From Fereydounia khargensis (taxonomy: Eukaryota; Basidiomycota; Ustilaginomycetes; Urocystidales; Fereydouniaceae), in contig JAOCZO010000015.1 of the NCBI GenBank assembly GCA_026413255.1, positions 275,666 through 339,665 on the forward strand: a stretch of DNA of 64,000 nucleotides, read 5' to 3'. Positions 1-10,351 of the stretch are shown piece after piece (positions within the stretch are counted from its first letter, which is position 1; each line of letters starts with the position of its first letter). Below the pieces are notes generated by a model. The model saw only the letters and a program-made list of their open reading frames with translations. It ran no database searches and was not told the origin of the DNA. The translations under genes and the position numbers were made by a program.

Positions 1-377
1 TTACTTAGCGGTGATACCTTAGATGTTGTCGACATTCGATCCTATACCACCTCGTGCTATCCCATCACAGTGTAGTGTAATGAGACAGGGACTCGCAGAG
101 AGGCAGGAAGCCGCCTGCCTGGCCCATGCTTTCGTACGAAATGGTCTGAACGGGTGGCGGCCGCGGGCCACACCCACGCGAGTCAAGTCAAGCGCCTGTC
201 ATTTTCCCTTTTCCAAATCGGGGCCGGGCGCATTTACAGTACTCAGCAGTGGCAGTGGAGGAGAGAAACGGGGCTGCTGAGCTGTACCCCGCATTTCTCC
301 ACTTGGGAAATTTCACCTGACGGCACTTGGCACACGCCTCCGACCCCGAGCTACTCACCGAGACGCAGGCAGGCACG

Positions 378-441
<64 letters not shown>

Positions 442-721
442 CGGGCAGGGGCGGGTCGATAGGTCGCTCGCTGACTGACTGACGTGGAGTGCGGTAGAGG
501 CACTCGCTCTGCTACTGCCGCTGCGCCGCCTCTATCGCTTCGGCAGCCTCCCGTCTTCCCCAACAAACCCGACAGCCGGGTCCTGGTCTGTGTGGTTTGC
601 CTCTTACAAATAGCCGTTCAAGTCGCTATCTTCTCTGGCGCCACCATCTCCTCAACCATAATCTGCCACACCCATCCATCCATCTATCAGCCACTTAACC
701 AAAGACCACACATCCTTAGAC
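1..721. other. Gene-free left edge with (GGCA)n tract
   Basis: No coding exon can be supported. The stretch holds a long GGCA tetranucleotide run and then the likely promoter and 5' UTR of the small gene that starts at 722. A spliced 5' leader cannot be excluded. The end of a neighbouring gene beyond the left edge is possible but not visible. Confidence 0.5.
377..441. repeat. (GGCA)n tetranucleotide microsatellite
   Basis: About 16 near-perfect GGCA units read as poly-(GRQA) or poly-(LPAC) in chance open frames. A second tract of the same unit lies at 17371-17408. Both are upstream of genes. Confidence 0.9.
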
Positions 722-951
722 ATGAGCGCTCTCGCACGTCCACGAAACCTCCTTGCCGGGTGAGTACGCGAGATAAGACTTGGGTTCGCGGTGCACGTTT
801 TGCTTATCTGTCACTTACCTGTTTCATGAACAGTGCTGCCGTGCTGGCTGCCTCCTTTTCGGTCCTCTCTGCTAGGCGTGCGGCCAATCTTGCCTCGCGT
901 GAGGCTGGTGGCAAGATCGTCCGACCCGAACGCAGCGGCGGCGGCATCTAA
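722..951 (+). CDS. Small single-span membrane microprotein (51 aa)
   Basis: Two exons, 722-759 and 834-951, are joined across a 74-nt intron with a GTGAGT donor and a CAG acceptor, and the phase is kept at a Gly codon. The predicted protein has a short basic N-terminus (ARPRN), a hydrophobic Ala/Leu/Val stretch at about residues 11-26, and then a basic, soluble tail ending in a Gly-rich GGGI. That layout suits a small subunit or assembly factor of a mitochondrial or ER membrane complex, but I recognise no family. Support is the clean intron, the single membrane span and the in-frame stop. The start is the only ATG that opens directly into the spliced frame. It could still be a non-coding transcript with a chance frame. 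Confidence 0.5.
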
Positions 952-2843
952 GTCCGCCTGTTAGGCCGAACACGCCCCCTCTATGATGACAGGGGCGAAT
1001 GACGGATCACGCGATCACGTTGTAGGATCGTCCTGATTCTGGATTCATCCTCTTTCAAACGACAATCACACACTCTCAAGCATCCCCGCTCTTTCTCTTA
1101 CGGTCTCTGAATCCCTCTTTGTTTGTAAATAACACTTTCTAGGGCTACAAGTGACCTCTTCAAGCTTCCTCGACATTCTCTCCCACCCACACTTTTTTGA
1201 GACCCCGATACACACACACACATGTTGTCCATTCTCGATCCATACTTTCGCCCGATGGTCCGGCGCGGCCTTGGGAGTTCTTTGCACTGTACTATCTTGA
1301 TGCAATCAATAGCCTTAACTTGCCTAGTCCACCCGCATCTGTGTGGCTTGTCATTGTTTTGATTTGTGCCCCGTTTATCGAATTGATTGCATTGTTGGTG
1401 CGGAAAGTAGACTACACGTTGGAACGCAATACGAGTCAAGCAAAAATGGTGGACTCGAGTTGTGGGTTGGGTGCAAAGAGAAGAGGCTGTATGACATGGA
1501 GCTCCAGTGTGCGCCACCTCGCTTGGGGCCGCGTCATGCCCACGCATGCGTCCTTATGACAACATGGGTAGGAGAAAGAACCTTGACTGCACAGCGCAGA
1601 CTGCTTGTGTTCCTGAGAGCAACATAACCGAATGCTTTACCTTTTAAGTGTAAAGTATGAGCACATTTGCAGTCGAGTGACTGTAGCCTTGAACCGACTG
1701 TGGCCTTGAGCCAACTCTTTGTTGGAGGCTCGAGCGTACACAGCTTGGCCGGGTCGGTGTACCTCTGTAGTCAAACCTATGAACATTCCCGCCGCTTGCG
1801 ATCCACACACCTGTAACATTTGCCCTACCTTCAATCAGTCCGTGGCTACCCTTGGAGCCCGCCCTTCCGAAAATATGAGTGTTGTCATCCGGGATTCCGT
1901 ATCAGGGTCGTAAGGGAGAGGCGTGCGTGACCCACTCGGAGCCGACAGAGTTGGTGGTACCCGGCCTGTGCGCACTTGGCTTTTTTTTTAAAAGGGAAAG
2001 AGCCGCGAGAAAATTTTGCTAAGCCAGCCAAAGCCCAAGGAAAAAAAAGTTGCTTGGGCTGAGCCGAGTTCTCACGACAACCAGAATGGCTCCGAGGTTG
2101 CCAAGGTGCAATGTACGGTAGGCTAGGCTTGGTTGGGTCTTGCTCACGCACGAAAAGCATGGGCCCGCAAGCGAGCCAACAGTTACAGGCAGTAAAGTAA
2201 CCTACGTGTGAGACTGGCTGCCTTTCCAGGGCACCTTGAACCTTGTTACCATACAGTACTACCGCTGCACACTATTCAGTCACCGACGGAGTAAACGACT
2301 CGTGAACGTCAAAGCCAAGGTGGGGCAAGAGCAACTTACAGTATATCCGCCAGTATTCGGGACTTTGAGCATACCAGAACCGGCACGACTCTCTCGCTAT
2401 CAGCATTATCGTGTTCCAAGGCCCGCCTCGACATTCCGCATTGCGACGGCCCACTTGCTTCCCACTCGAGCTTCTGCGACCTCGAAGCGGGAGTTTCAAG
2501 TTCGAGCTTGACATCTTCCGCCCCCTTTCCTCCTCTCGAGCCCTCTCGTCGTTCTCGTCCAATGTCCCTGCTCCTCGTATAGCGATCCTGGATACGCACC
2601 TGCCTCCGGAAACCAGTCTCGGTTGACAAGATCCACCCGGTGACTAGGACGAAAAGCCAGGCTAATGTGAGTGTGCAACGTAGACCAACACGTTGTCACC
2701 AAGCATACTCTCGCTGCTATTACGAAGGGAAGGTCAGCAGCTCACCAGTCTTGCTCAACTTCTACTTTGCCAACCCAGATCTGCATCGTCACGATCTCTT
2801 TGAGCGAGCTCTCTGTACGAGGCAATCTCCTGATAGCCTGGTC
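952..2843. other. Gene-free stretch between two plus-strand genes
   Basis: I see no convincing exon in about 1.9 kb. Several short open frames exist on both strands, but none has domain-like composition or a matching splice partner. The DNA looks lower in GC than the flanking coding regions. It probably holds the 3' UTR of the small upstream gene and the promoter and leader of the 927-aa gene. Confidence 0.5.
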
Positions 2844-3049
2844 ATGACTGCAGTGGCGCCGCCAGGCCCTGGCCCTAGCCCAGGTGTCCAGGGCACTGCG
2901 CTTTCACCCAGTCATGTCCCTCGAGACGCTCCTTGGAGGACAGCTGAAGCCGGCACTGGCGAGACCTCAGCTCCACCCAAAATGAGTGACCGACCAGTAA
3001 GGGTGAGTGCTCCAGCGGTAGCTCTCAGGAGCGCGGCAAACCAGAGCTC

Positions 3050-5833
3050 ATGATGACCTTGCGGGCTGACCTACGACGTGGAAACGCTTGCTCTCGTGGT
3101 CTCCAGTCTCTGCCCAAGCGCTTGTTTGGTGGCAAAGCTTCCTTGCGCAGCAGCACCAGGCTCGAAAACCAGACTTTCACAGATTCGCAAGCGCCATTTA
3201 GCGAAGAAGACGGGGCGACGTCAGTCGGACGCGTACGGAGTGTGACTGCAGACCACGACTCGTCAGGGCTGAGCGGCAACTCGTATCCATCGCCCGCTAC
3301 TCCTTTGCATGGGTCTTCCTTCTTCCATTCCCCCTATGCACAAGAGAAAGAAGGCGGACTACCAAGTGGTGCATCGCTGGCCGAGCATCTGAGCAAAGCC
3401 GTACTGCAGATCCCTCCCGAGGCCCAAGCGGACTGGGAAGGGTCGTCACCGCGGTCTAACTCGGAAGCGGTTGGACTGGTCTCGGAACCATTCCGCTTCC
3501 AGGGTCTGCCGCCTTCGCTGCTCAACGACGGCTTCCTCTATCGGCAACAAGGTGCCTATATGATCCTGTCTAGTTCCGACTTGGCGAAAGCGTTGCGGGC
3601 AGCGTGGTCGAGCAAGTGGAAAGCACGCAAGGACGCTGCCAAGCCGGAACGACAACAGCCAGAATGGCCACGGACACAGGTGACCCACACGGACGATAGT
3701 CACACAGCGTGCCAGGACGACTGCGGCGACGACGAGACGGATCACGGCGAAGAGTCGAGTACCGACTTTACCTGGCTGGAAAACTCTGGCAACAAGAAGA
3801 AGCGCAAAAGTACTAGGTCGATTGATGTGCTGAGCGGAGCAAGCGGAGGGACACCGGTTTGTCACGAGCAGCACCCTGCTCATCCATCGGGGCATGCTGA
3901 TGCTAGCCAGGATGCGGAACCGAGCAGATCAAGCGGATCAGAAACAGCTAGTCAAAGCCCAGCCAACTCTTCTCGAGTGCCATACTCGTCGGCTCTGATC
4001 CATTCTCTCCGGAGCCGAATCCAGCTCAAGTATCGGCTGATCCGCGCGGAACGGGAGCGGAAACGGGCGGAAGAGGAGCGACAGTTGAGGAGAGAGGCAC
4101 TCGCCAAGCAGCAGGAGCAGCAACAAAGACTGCAGCAGGAACGCCTGGAAGAGGAGCTTGAGCGGCAGAACCAGCTTGCGCAAGACAAGAAGCAGCCCCA
4201 AAAGCGTCCGAGCAAGGCGGAGCGTCGGGCTCAGGCGCTGCGCGGAGGCTCGAATGCGCCCAAAGCCATCTCGATTGCAGCAATCCGAGCACGTACAGGA
4301 CAACGCCCCGGCTCGGGACCAAGTCCAGCCCAGCAATCACAATCGCAGCGCTGCCAGGCAGACAAAGGGCCCTCGACTTCCCATGGAGCTAAACAGGCCG
4401 AGGCTGGGGCTCGAAGTGAGGTTGAGCCTGAGGCTGAAGGCCCGGGACTTGCTGAAAGTGAACGCGAACGCGAACGCGCAAGAGACTTGGAGGAATCCGC
4501 CGCCGCCTCTGCTCCTGCCCCTGCCCGCCACTTCATTTCGGAAGCGTCCGAAAGCTCACGGCCGGTCGATGCCAGCGCTTCCCCTGCGCCTCGCGACTCT
4601 GCTTCGGTGGCCATTTCTTCAGCCGACGCCGCCGCTTCTCCTGACCCTCCTCTTGCTGCTGCTGCTACTGCTGCTGCTACTGCTGCTGCTGCTACCGCGC
4701 CACCGACTCCGAGGGGCCCTTTCACATTCGTCGTCCCTTCCGCTATCACTCGTCGACTGGAGACCATCCGTCAGCAGCTCCAAGCCGTTTCTCTCAAACT
4801 GTCCGACACGCTCGCCTCCCATGAGCAGAACACTCTCATCGCCCACGCTCTAGATAGGTCTGGCGTGCGTGACCCCTTGGACATTTCAGCAGGCAACATA
4901 GACGACGTGACCGGCGATTGGGATCCCGCTCCATTGCTGGCCAGCGCTCAGCTCTCTTCGCAGCCTCCGGTCCACGAGACGATTCCCCAAGTGGCTGATC
5001 CAGCTATTGTCTCAGCTATTTTCTCAAGCAAAGACCTCCACGCCCCGGTATCATCTCGATCAGCAGCTTTGTCCCATACTCATCAGCCCCGGCCTCCACC
5101 TTCGCCCCAAGCGGCACCTGTGCCTCGTCTTGATCCAACACGCTCATCTTCAGCATCACCGAGTCCCTCACCACATCAGGACAAGATGGGCCACAAGTCA
5201 CCGCTGCTCTCTGCGTCTGCGCAGCCGCCACACGCTACGCCACCTAAACTGACCAGGCGCAAGAAGGCGACCATGAACAATGTGCACCACCGCGACAACT
5301 ATGTCCCCTCCCGGACGCCCAGCGATGGTCACTCACATGCACGTGCCTCTGGTCGTGACAAGGAGAAGGCCCCACCGGCTGGCCTGGACCATCCCACGAC
5401 CACGTGCGGCCTCTTTGACGGAGAATGGATGTGTATCTTTTGCGAGTACGAGCTGCTGTACGGCGAGCCTCCGCTCATGGCACGTGCCTGTCGAAACCGC
5501 AAGAAGGTCGTTGCGCAGCGAAAGAAGGCCCAGTCTCGCAAGCAAGCGCATTCTCACGATCACCACAGACATCATCAGGGATCTGCATCTCAGCCTGCTT
5601 CTGCTGCGGGACACCACCATAGCCATCATCGCTGCGAGTGTGGAAACTCGATCCACGACTCGGACAGCGAACGTGCACCCTCGCCTTCGCCCCGCCTATC
5701 GCCAACGCCCTCGCAGTCCGACTTGGCTTCGGTATTTTCCGCGCTGAACAAGGACAAAGCTAGCCAGGCAGCCCTGGCAAAGTACATTGCTAGTGGAGGC
5801 AAAACGGCACCACCACCCCTTCCGACCTTGTGA
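3050..5833 (+). CDS. Conserved-looking protein with coiled coil and Cys/His-rich C-terminus (927 aa)
   Basis: One open frame of 927 codons. The N-terminal third is Ser-rich and acidic. A strong charged coiled coil (R/E/K/Q-rich) spans about residues 325-395, followed by low-complexity Ala/Pro/Ser with an alanine run near residue 540. The best-structured part is the C-terminus. A CGLFDGEWMCIFCEYELLYG segment (about residues 784-803) is followed by a basic patch, a His-rich linker and a CECG motif, so Cys pairs may bind zinc. I do not recognise the family and propose no function. The start is uncertain: an upstream exon at 2844-2996 (51 codons from an ATG) could splice in phase through a 50-nt intron, 2997-3046, directly to codon CTC before the listed ATG. 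Confidence 0.75.
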   Translation: MMTLRADLRRGNACSRGLQSLPKRLFGGKASLRSSTRLENQTFTDSQAPFSEEDGATSVGRVRSVTADHDSSGLSGNSYPSPATPLHGSSFFHSPYAQEKEGGLPSGASLAEHLSKAVLQIPPEAQADWEGSSPRSNSEAVGLVSEPFRFQGLPPSLLNDGFLYRQQGAYMILSSSDLAKALRAAWSSKWKARKDAAKPERQQPEWPRTQVTHTDDSHTACQDDCGDDETDHGEESSTDFTWLENSGNKKKRKSTRSIDVLSGASGGTPVCHEQHPAHPSGHADASQDAEPSRSSGSETASQSPANSSRVPYSSALIHSLRSRIQLKYRLIRAERERKRAEEERQLRREALAKQQEQQQRLQQERLEEELERQNQLAQDKKQPQKRPSKAERRAQALRGGSNAPKAISIAAIRARTGQRPGSGPSPAQQSQSQRCQADKGPSTSHGAKQAEAGARSEVEPEAEGPGLAESERERERARDLEESAAASAPAPARHFISEASESSRPVDASASPAPRDSASVAISSADAAASPDPPLAAAATAAATAAAATAPPTPRGPFTFVVPSAITRRLETIRQQLQAVSLKLSDTLASHEQNTLIAHALDRSGVRDPLDISAGNIDDVTGDWDPAPLLASAQLSSQPPVHETIPQVADPAIVSAIFSSKDLHAPVSSRSAALSHTHQPRPPPSPQAAPVPRLDPTRSSSASPSPSPHQDKMGHKSPLLSASAQPPHATPPKLTRRKKATMNNVHHRDNYVPSRTPSDGHSHARASGRDKEKAPPAGLDHPTTTCGLFDGEWMCIFCEYELLYGEPPLMARACRNRKKVVAQRKKAQSRKQAHSHDHHRHHQGSASQPASAAGHHHSHHRCECGNSIHDSDSERAPSPSPRLSPTPSQSDLASVFSALNKDKASQAALAKYIASGGKTAPPPLPTL

Positions 5834-6434
5834 CCTCTGTCTCTGCATCACGGCCTACGTACGCATATCATTCTTGCTCGCACTCTTCACTTTCATGACG
5901 CATGTTGCCCCAATCCTCATTTTTCATCACCATAGCATTCTCACTCGCATGCCCATCCACACAATTCAATGTTACAAACGCATCTTGGAACCGTACGAGT
6001 GGAGTGGGAAAATGAAACTCGATTAGCATTCCAGATGTACTGTCGAGCAAGGCTGAAGAAACGAAGAGGAGAGGAGAGGTCGAAACCGTGACGAGAGGCA
6101 GAGGAGGTGGAAAGTGACGACGGGTGGGCACCAGCCTCCGTAGTGTTCCCTAAAAGAGTGTGGGAGTGCGTGGACGACACAGGATAAAATATAGAGGAAG
6201 AACGAGCCCGTCTTGGCACCGCGATCCAGCGCTTAGTACGAAGGTGGGGTGAGCGAGACGAGATACGAGGACGAGGACAAGGACGGTGACGGAGTTTAGG
6301 TCCACAGAGTGCTACAGCATTGGAATGAATGGTGCGCGCGCGCGCACGCAGGCATGGGTGCGGGGCAGCGGCGCAATCGTGTCTAACGAGTCGAGTCGAG
6401 GCGGTTGAACGGTGACAGTGAGGGTGATGTGCTT
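5834..6434. other. Convergent 3' regions, no gene seen
   Basis: This stretch separates the 3' end of the 927-aa gene from the 3' end of the secreted beta-barrel gene on the other strand. It holds a short alternating GC run (6331-6345) and purine-rich DNA. I see no coding exon; it is probably the two 3' UTRs. Confidence 0.5.
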
Positions 6435-7060
6435 TTAGTCCTTGGTGAAGAGCTTAAAGTGGATTCCCTCGATGACACCCTTGGAGAGAGGCGCGAGCTT
6501 CTTGAACACTCCCTTTGTAGCGTCAAAGTGGCCCCATTCGCAGCCAGCGCAGTAGTCGCGGATCCATGCCTCGACCATCTTGCCGTCTAAATAGTATAAA
6601 GATGAAACGAAAAGGGGTCACACAAGAATTGAGGGGATGAGCCAGGTGAACAAGAGTATGGGAGGGAGGATGCCTTGGGGGATCAACATGACCCATGGGC
6701 CATTGCAAACCCGAGTTACTCACTGTAGTGGAGGTGAACCTTCTCACCACACTTGCCGTAGCCAGCGCCCTTAGCGACGGCAACAACCATGTCGTTGTCG
6801 TTGGGACGGGCACCACCGCAAGCCGGGTTGTCGAGCTGGTTGCCGGCGTACCAAGTGACCTTGCCCCACTTGGAGACCCAGTCACGCTTCTCGAGCGTCT
6901 CGTTATCATTGGAAGCGGCGGCGCTGAGCTGGTGGTGACGGGCCTTGAGCTCGTGCGATCGCTCGCCGAGCTTGACAAGACCAGACTCGTGGGTGTCCAT
7001 AGCGGATACCGAGGCGACAGCCAGAGCCGCAAGGCCGAATAGTGCTGAGCTGAACTTCAT
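6435..7060 (-). CDS. Secreted double-psi beta-barrel (RlpA/expansin-like) protein (162 aa)
   Basis: Exon 1 (7060-6724) and exon 2 (6586-6435) flank a 137-nt intron with a GTGAGT donor and a TTTAG acceptor; phase is conserved at an Asn codon. Residues 1-20 form a classic signal peptide with an Ala-x-Ala-like cleavage region (SVSA). A short propeptide contains a KR at about residues 58-59, a possible Kex2 site. The mature part has the WGKVTWY start, the CGG motif, a KCGEKVHLHY strand and DYCAGC...HFD, which fits the double-psi beta-barrel fold of RlpA-like, barwin and expansin-like proteins. Fungal members are small secreted proteins that bind cell-wall polysaccharide or protease targets; some act as effectors or are induced in fruiting. 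Catalysis is not expected. The exact ligand is unknown. Confidence 0.88.
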
Positions 7061-10000
7061 TCTGTTGGACTGCTGTTTTTCGTTGGTTTAGGTCGGAGAG
7101 AAGAAAAAAGGAGAGTGGAAACGAAACCCGTAGAACGGGGGACCGGAATGGTACTGTGGCGTGCGGGGCGAAGGGTAGAAGTAGAAAGATGGGAGTGGAG
7201 AAAGAGAAGGGAGGAATGAAAAGAGAGTGTCAACAACAAGGGAAAGGGGAACGAAAAGCTTGAATTGGCGTAACAACGGAGAAGAGAAGCGCAGTGAAGG
7301 GGAGGGGCAGGGGAGAGTGGACCGGAGCAGTGGGCGGAAGTGGGAGGGGAGGGGAGCAACAACGGCAAGGCGGAGCGGGGGAAGCCTCTGTGCATCGGGG
7401 CTTTCATGGTCGATCCTTTCTCGCAAACCGACGTTTTGCAGTGCATCTGCATTCACAGCAAAGGCCCGCTTCCCCCTCCCCTATCACTCAGCCATCCACA
7501 CCCTCTCCCACACGGTCACATACGTTACATCACATCCTGTGCTGTACGCAAAACGTACTCAAACGCAAAACGACGATCACAATCATGCGTGCAGACCCGA
7601 GTGGACCCCAAAACGACTGCATACAGCACTCTGCCCTCCGGACACCAGCCAAAGCCACTGCCACTACGACAGTTGTGTCCGGGTTGCATCCCTTGGCCAC
7701 GGGGCTTGGCTTGACGTCAATAAGGAGAGAGGGCCAAGAAAGTGATTCCCTGCAACTGGCGACTGGTTACTTGAAATTAAGAAGCGACGCCGCGATTCCG
7801 CCACGGGTACAATACAGTAGTGTGCTTGTTGCTTTCCACCTCCTTGTTCTTGTTGCTGTTGCCTCTTTTCGCTTCGCACCCGACAAATACGCTATCTTGA
7901 GTATGTTTGTGTGGGAGCTGGACAGTTCTGTAGCAGGTTGCATACTTCTCCCAGGATGGCCGAAAGCAAGGTTGACCTGCAGAACCGTATCCCCCAAAAG
8001 GAGCGAGGCGGGTTGTGTTGGTCGGCGCAGGCACAGTGCCCGCCCATTGTCAGCGTCAAAGGCTGTGTTGCCAGAAAGAAGCAAGAGCGAAAAAGGAAGC
8101 CAGCGAGGGCGGCGGGCGGCGGGCGGGCGGGCGGGCGGCTTCTGTCGCCTGTGGGTCGGGCTGGCCGGCGGCGGCAGCGGGCTGCAAAGGGCGCCGCAAA
8201 TCTACGCGTGTGGGTGGGTTGAGCAGCAGCGCAAGGCAGAAAGAAGCACGGCACGCACTCACACGCTTGCCAAAAGTTTCGAGCGGCATAGTGCGTCCAC
8301 CTCGGCTAGGCAGAGCAGCCACACCAGGCAGAAAACGGCACAGGCTGCCGTTCCTGGACAGCTCGCATCGGTCAAGTCAAGAGAAGCGGATCACCAGATC
8401 CACGCTCACGCTAGACTGGCCCGAGAGAAAACAACACCCACTTCACCTGTCGGCTTCTTTACAGAACGGCGGATCTCACAGAACGGCATTCATCCATCCA
8501 TCGGTCAAAGGAGACTGGAACGCTGCGATCGAAAGCGACACCAAGCACTGTACAGTATAGTACTCTAGTAGGATTGAAGAACAAAGAAAGCGCAGCAATC
8601 CTCGTGTCGGATCGCTCCCGAAATGATCCTCAGGGTTTGGTCCCTTTCTTTGTCAAAAGAGCCTTTTGAGCACGGAGCTCTCTGTGAATCATCACAATCG
8701 GGCAAGCCCCAAACCTTCCCTGGACTTGGCATTTTTTGCAGAGGTCAAAGCATGCTCAGCAGGTCGGGCGGCCCGGTACCACTAAAAGCAGACGATGACA
8801 GTCTGAGAGAACAGAGTTGTTCCAGAAAGGGGAAAGGCCCCAAGAGAGCGGTGAATGAACAGGGCACCCAGCACACGCACACAAAAATGGGGGGCCACCT
8901 CAGAAGCATGCCCCTCAAACTCGAGACTTTCTCGAAAGATGGCTGCATGCGTCCGTGGATAAGACGGTACATACGGCTCTGCGCATCGACGAGGCAGGCC
9001 GTGATGGTTTCCAAAACGGCATTGACACGCGCGCGCAGACAGAAAAATAGACCCTGGCCGATCCTCCGCGTTTCGACACTACAACTCAGTGAGCGCTGTT
9101 GGTGAGCTAAGCGTCGCTCTCCTGCCCCTAACCTGAGAAGCTACAAACAAGGATCTCGCGTACTGTCAAAAGTGCACGGTCATGCTGATCATTTTGGTTC
9201 TCCGCCTTCAGTAGTCCTTCTCCTTAGAAGCCCTCGGGGTTCCAACGATGGCCGGCGGCTACCATGCAACCGGCATCGTTATTCTTGGAGCGTGGCCGAC
9301 GTCACCATGCGGAAGCGGCATCTTGCAGCACCAGCAGACGCGCAAACTCTGGCTCGCTCGCTACAATGTCTGCAGCAGACAGTGATCGCAGCATCGGTGC
9401 ACCCTGATTCAAACACAACGGAGTCAGAGCAATTGAAAGTCGAGCGCACTGTCAGATGATACTGTAAGTACGGGATAAAACGCTTGCCAGAGCTGTGCCA
9501 AGACCAGTCGAATTGCCGAGCTTCTGTTTTGGCCCACATCACACAAGGCTACGCACATTACAGCATGGTCAGTTGCATCGTCTGGATTGAGTTTGGGTAG
9601 GAAAAGCCACACGATAAAGGCAGATGCAGTCAGCAACCATCAAGCTCATACTGGACAAGTTGTCTGCGATTGACCAAGCAAGATGCAAGCCGTTTCTCTC
9701 AGGTACCTGTCAGGTTCGGCTCCTGCTGCGCAACTCAAGAGATTGATATTCCTCACCGGAAAAGGTTGCCAAGAAGGCGCATGTGCCGCGCAAGGAACGC
9801 GAGCAGGAGCAAGCAAGCACAAGTCGTTGCAAATGTTGGGATCCTTTCTGTCCCGTACGGGAAGAGCAGACTTGCTTACCAAGCATGACAAGCTTCCCTC
9901 TGTCACGTGTAAGGCTCATTTTAGGATCCGAGCAACATTTTCCCATTCCCTTTTTTTCAACATCGAGTCAGATGCAGAAATTGTCAATGCGAGGCACCAA

Positions 10001-10351
10001 AAAAAAAAGTCAACGAAATGCGGAAGATTTTGGGAAGTTTTTCGGGCTCGAGGCTTGAACCGGAGCTGGACTGAATGCTAAGAGGGGACCAGTTGCCCCC
10101 CCAGGCGTACCGGTACCGTCCTCGGGAAGCTGTCAACTCAACTGGGGCAAGAGAGAGAACCCAAGACATTTGAGTTGAACGCAGGTTTGATTGGCTGCCT
10201 CGACTTCACCGTCACTATCTGACGCATGCGCCAACTGCTTTCCCCACTCTGGAAGAAAGCCCCAGTCTCGCTCGATACCCGCTCACGCTTGTGCTCTCCC
10301 GCCACCAACACTCCCATCACTGCCCTCTTTTGCAGAGCCAGACTTTTAACC
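7061..10351. other. 3.3-kb divergent intergenic region
   Basis: It lies between the secreted beta-barrel gene (minus) and ADE17 (plus) and must carry both promoters. The proximal 400 bp on the left are purine-rich. A GCGGGCGGGCGG tract sits near 8110-8140, and a CACTGTACAGTATAGTACT cluster near 8545-8563. Open frames up to 424 codons exist, but their composition follows base skew and none has a start, splice and domain pattern I trust. A non-coding RNA is possible and cannot be judged by eye. Confidence 0.5.

Noticed and set aside
7294-8568. 424-codon plus-strand open frame in the ADE17 upstream region
   Set aside because: It is Arg/Gly/Ser-rich and follows local base skew; composition changes abruptly along its length and no domain is visible.
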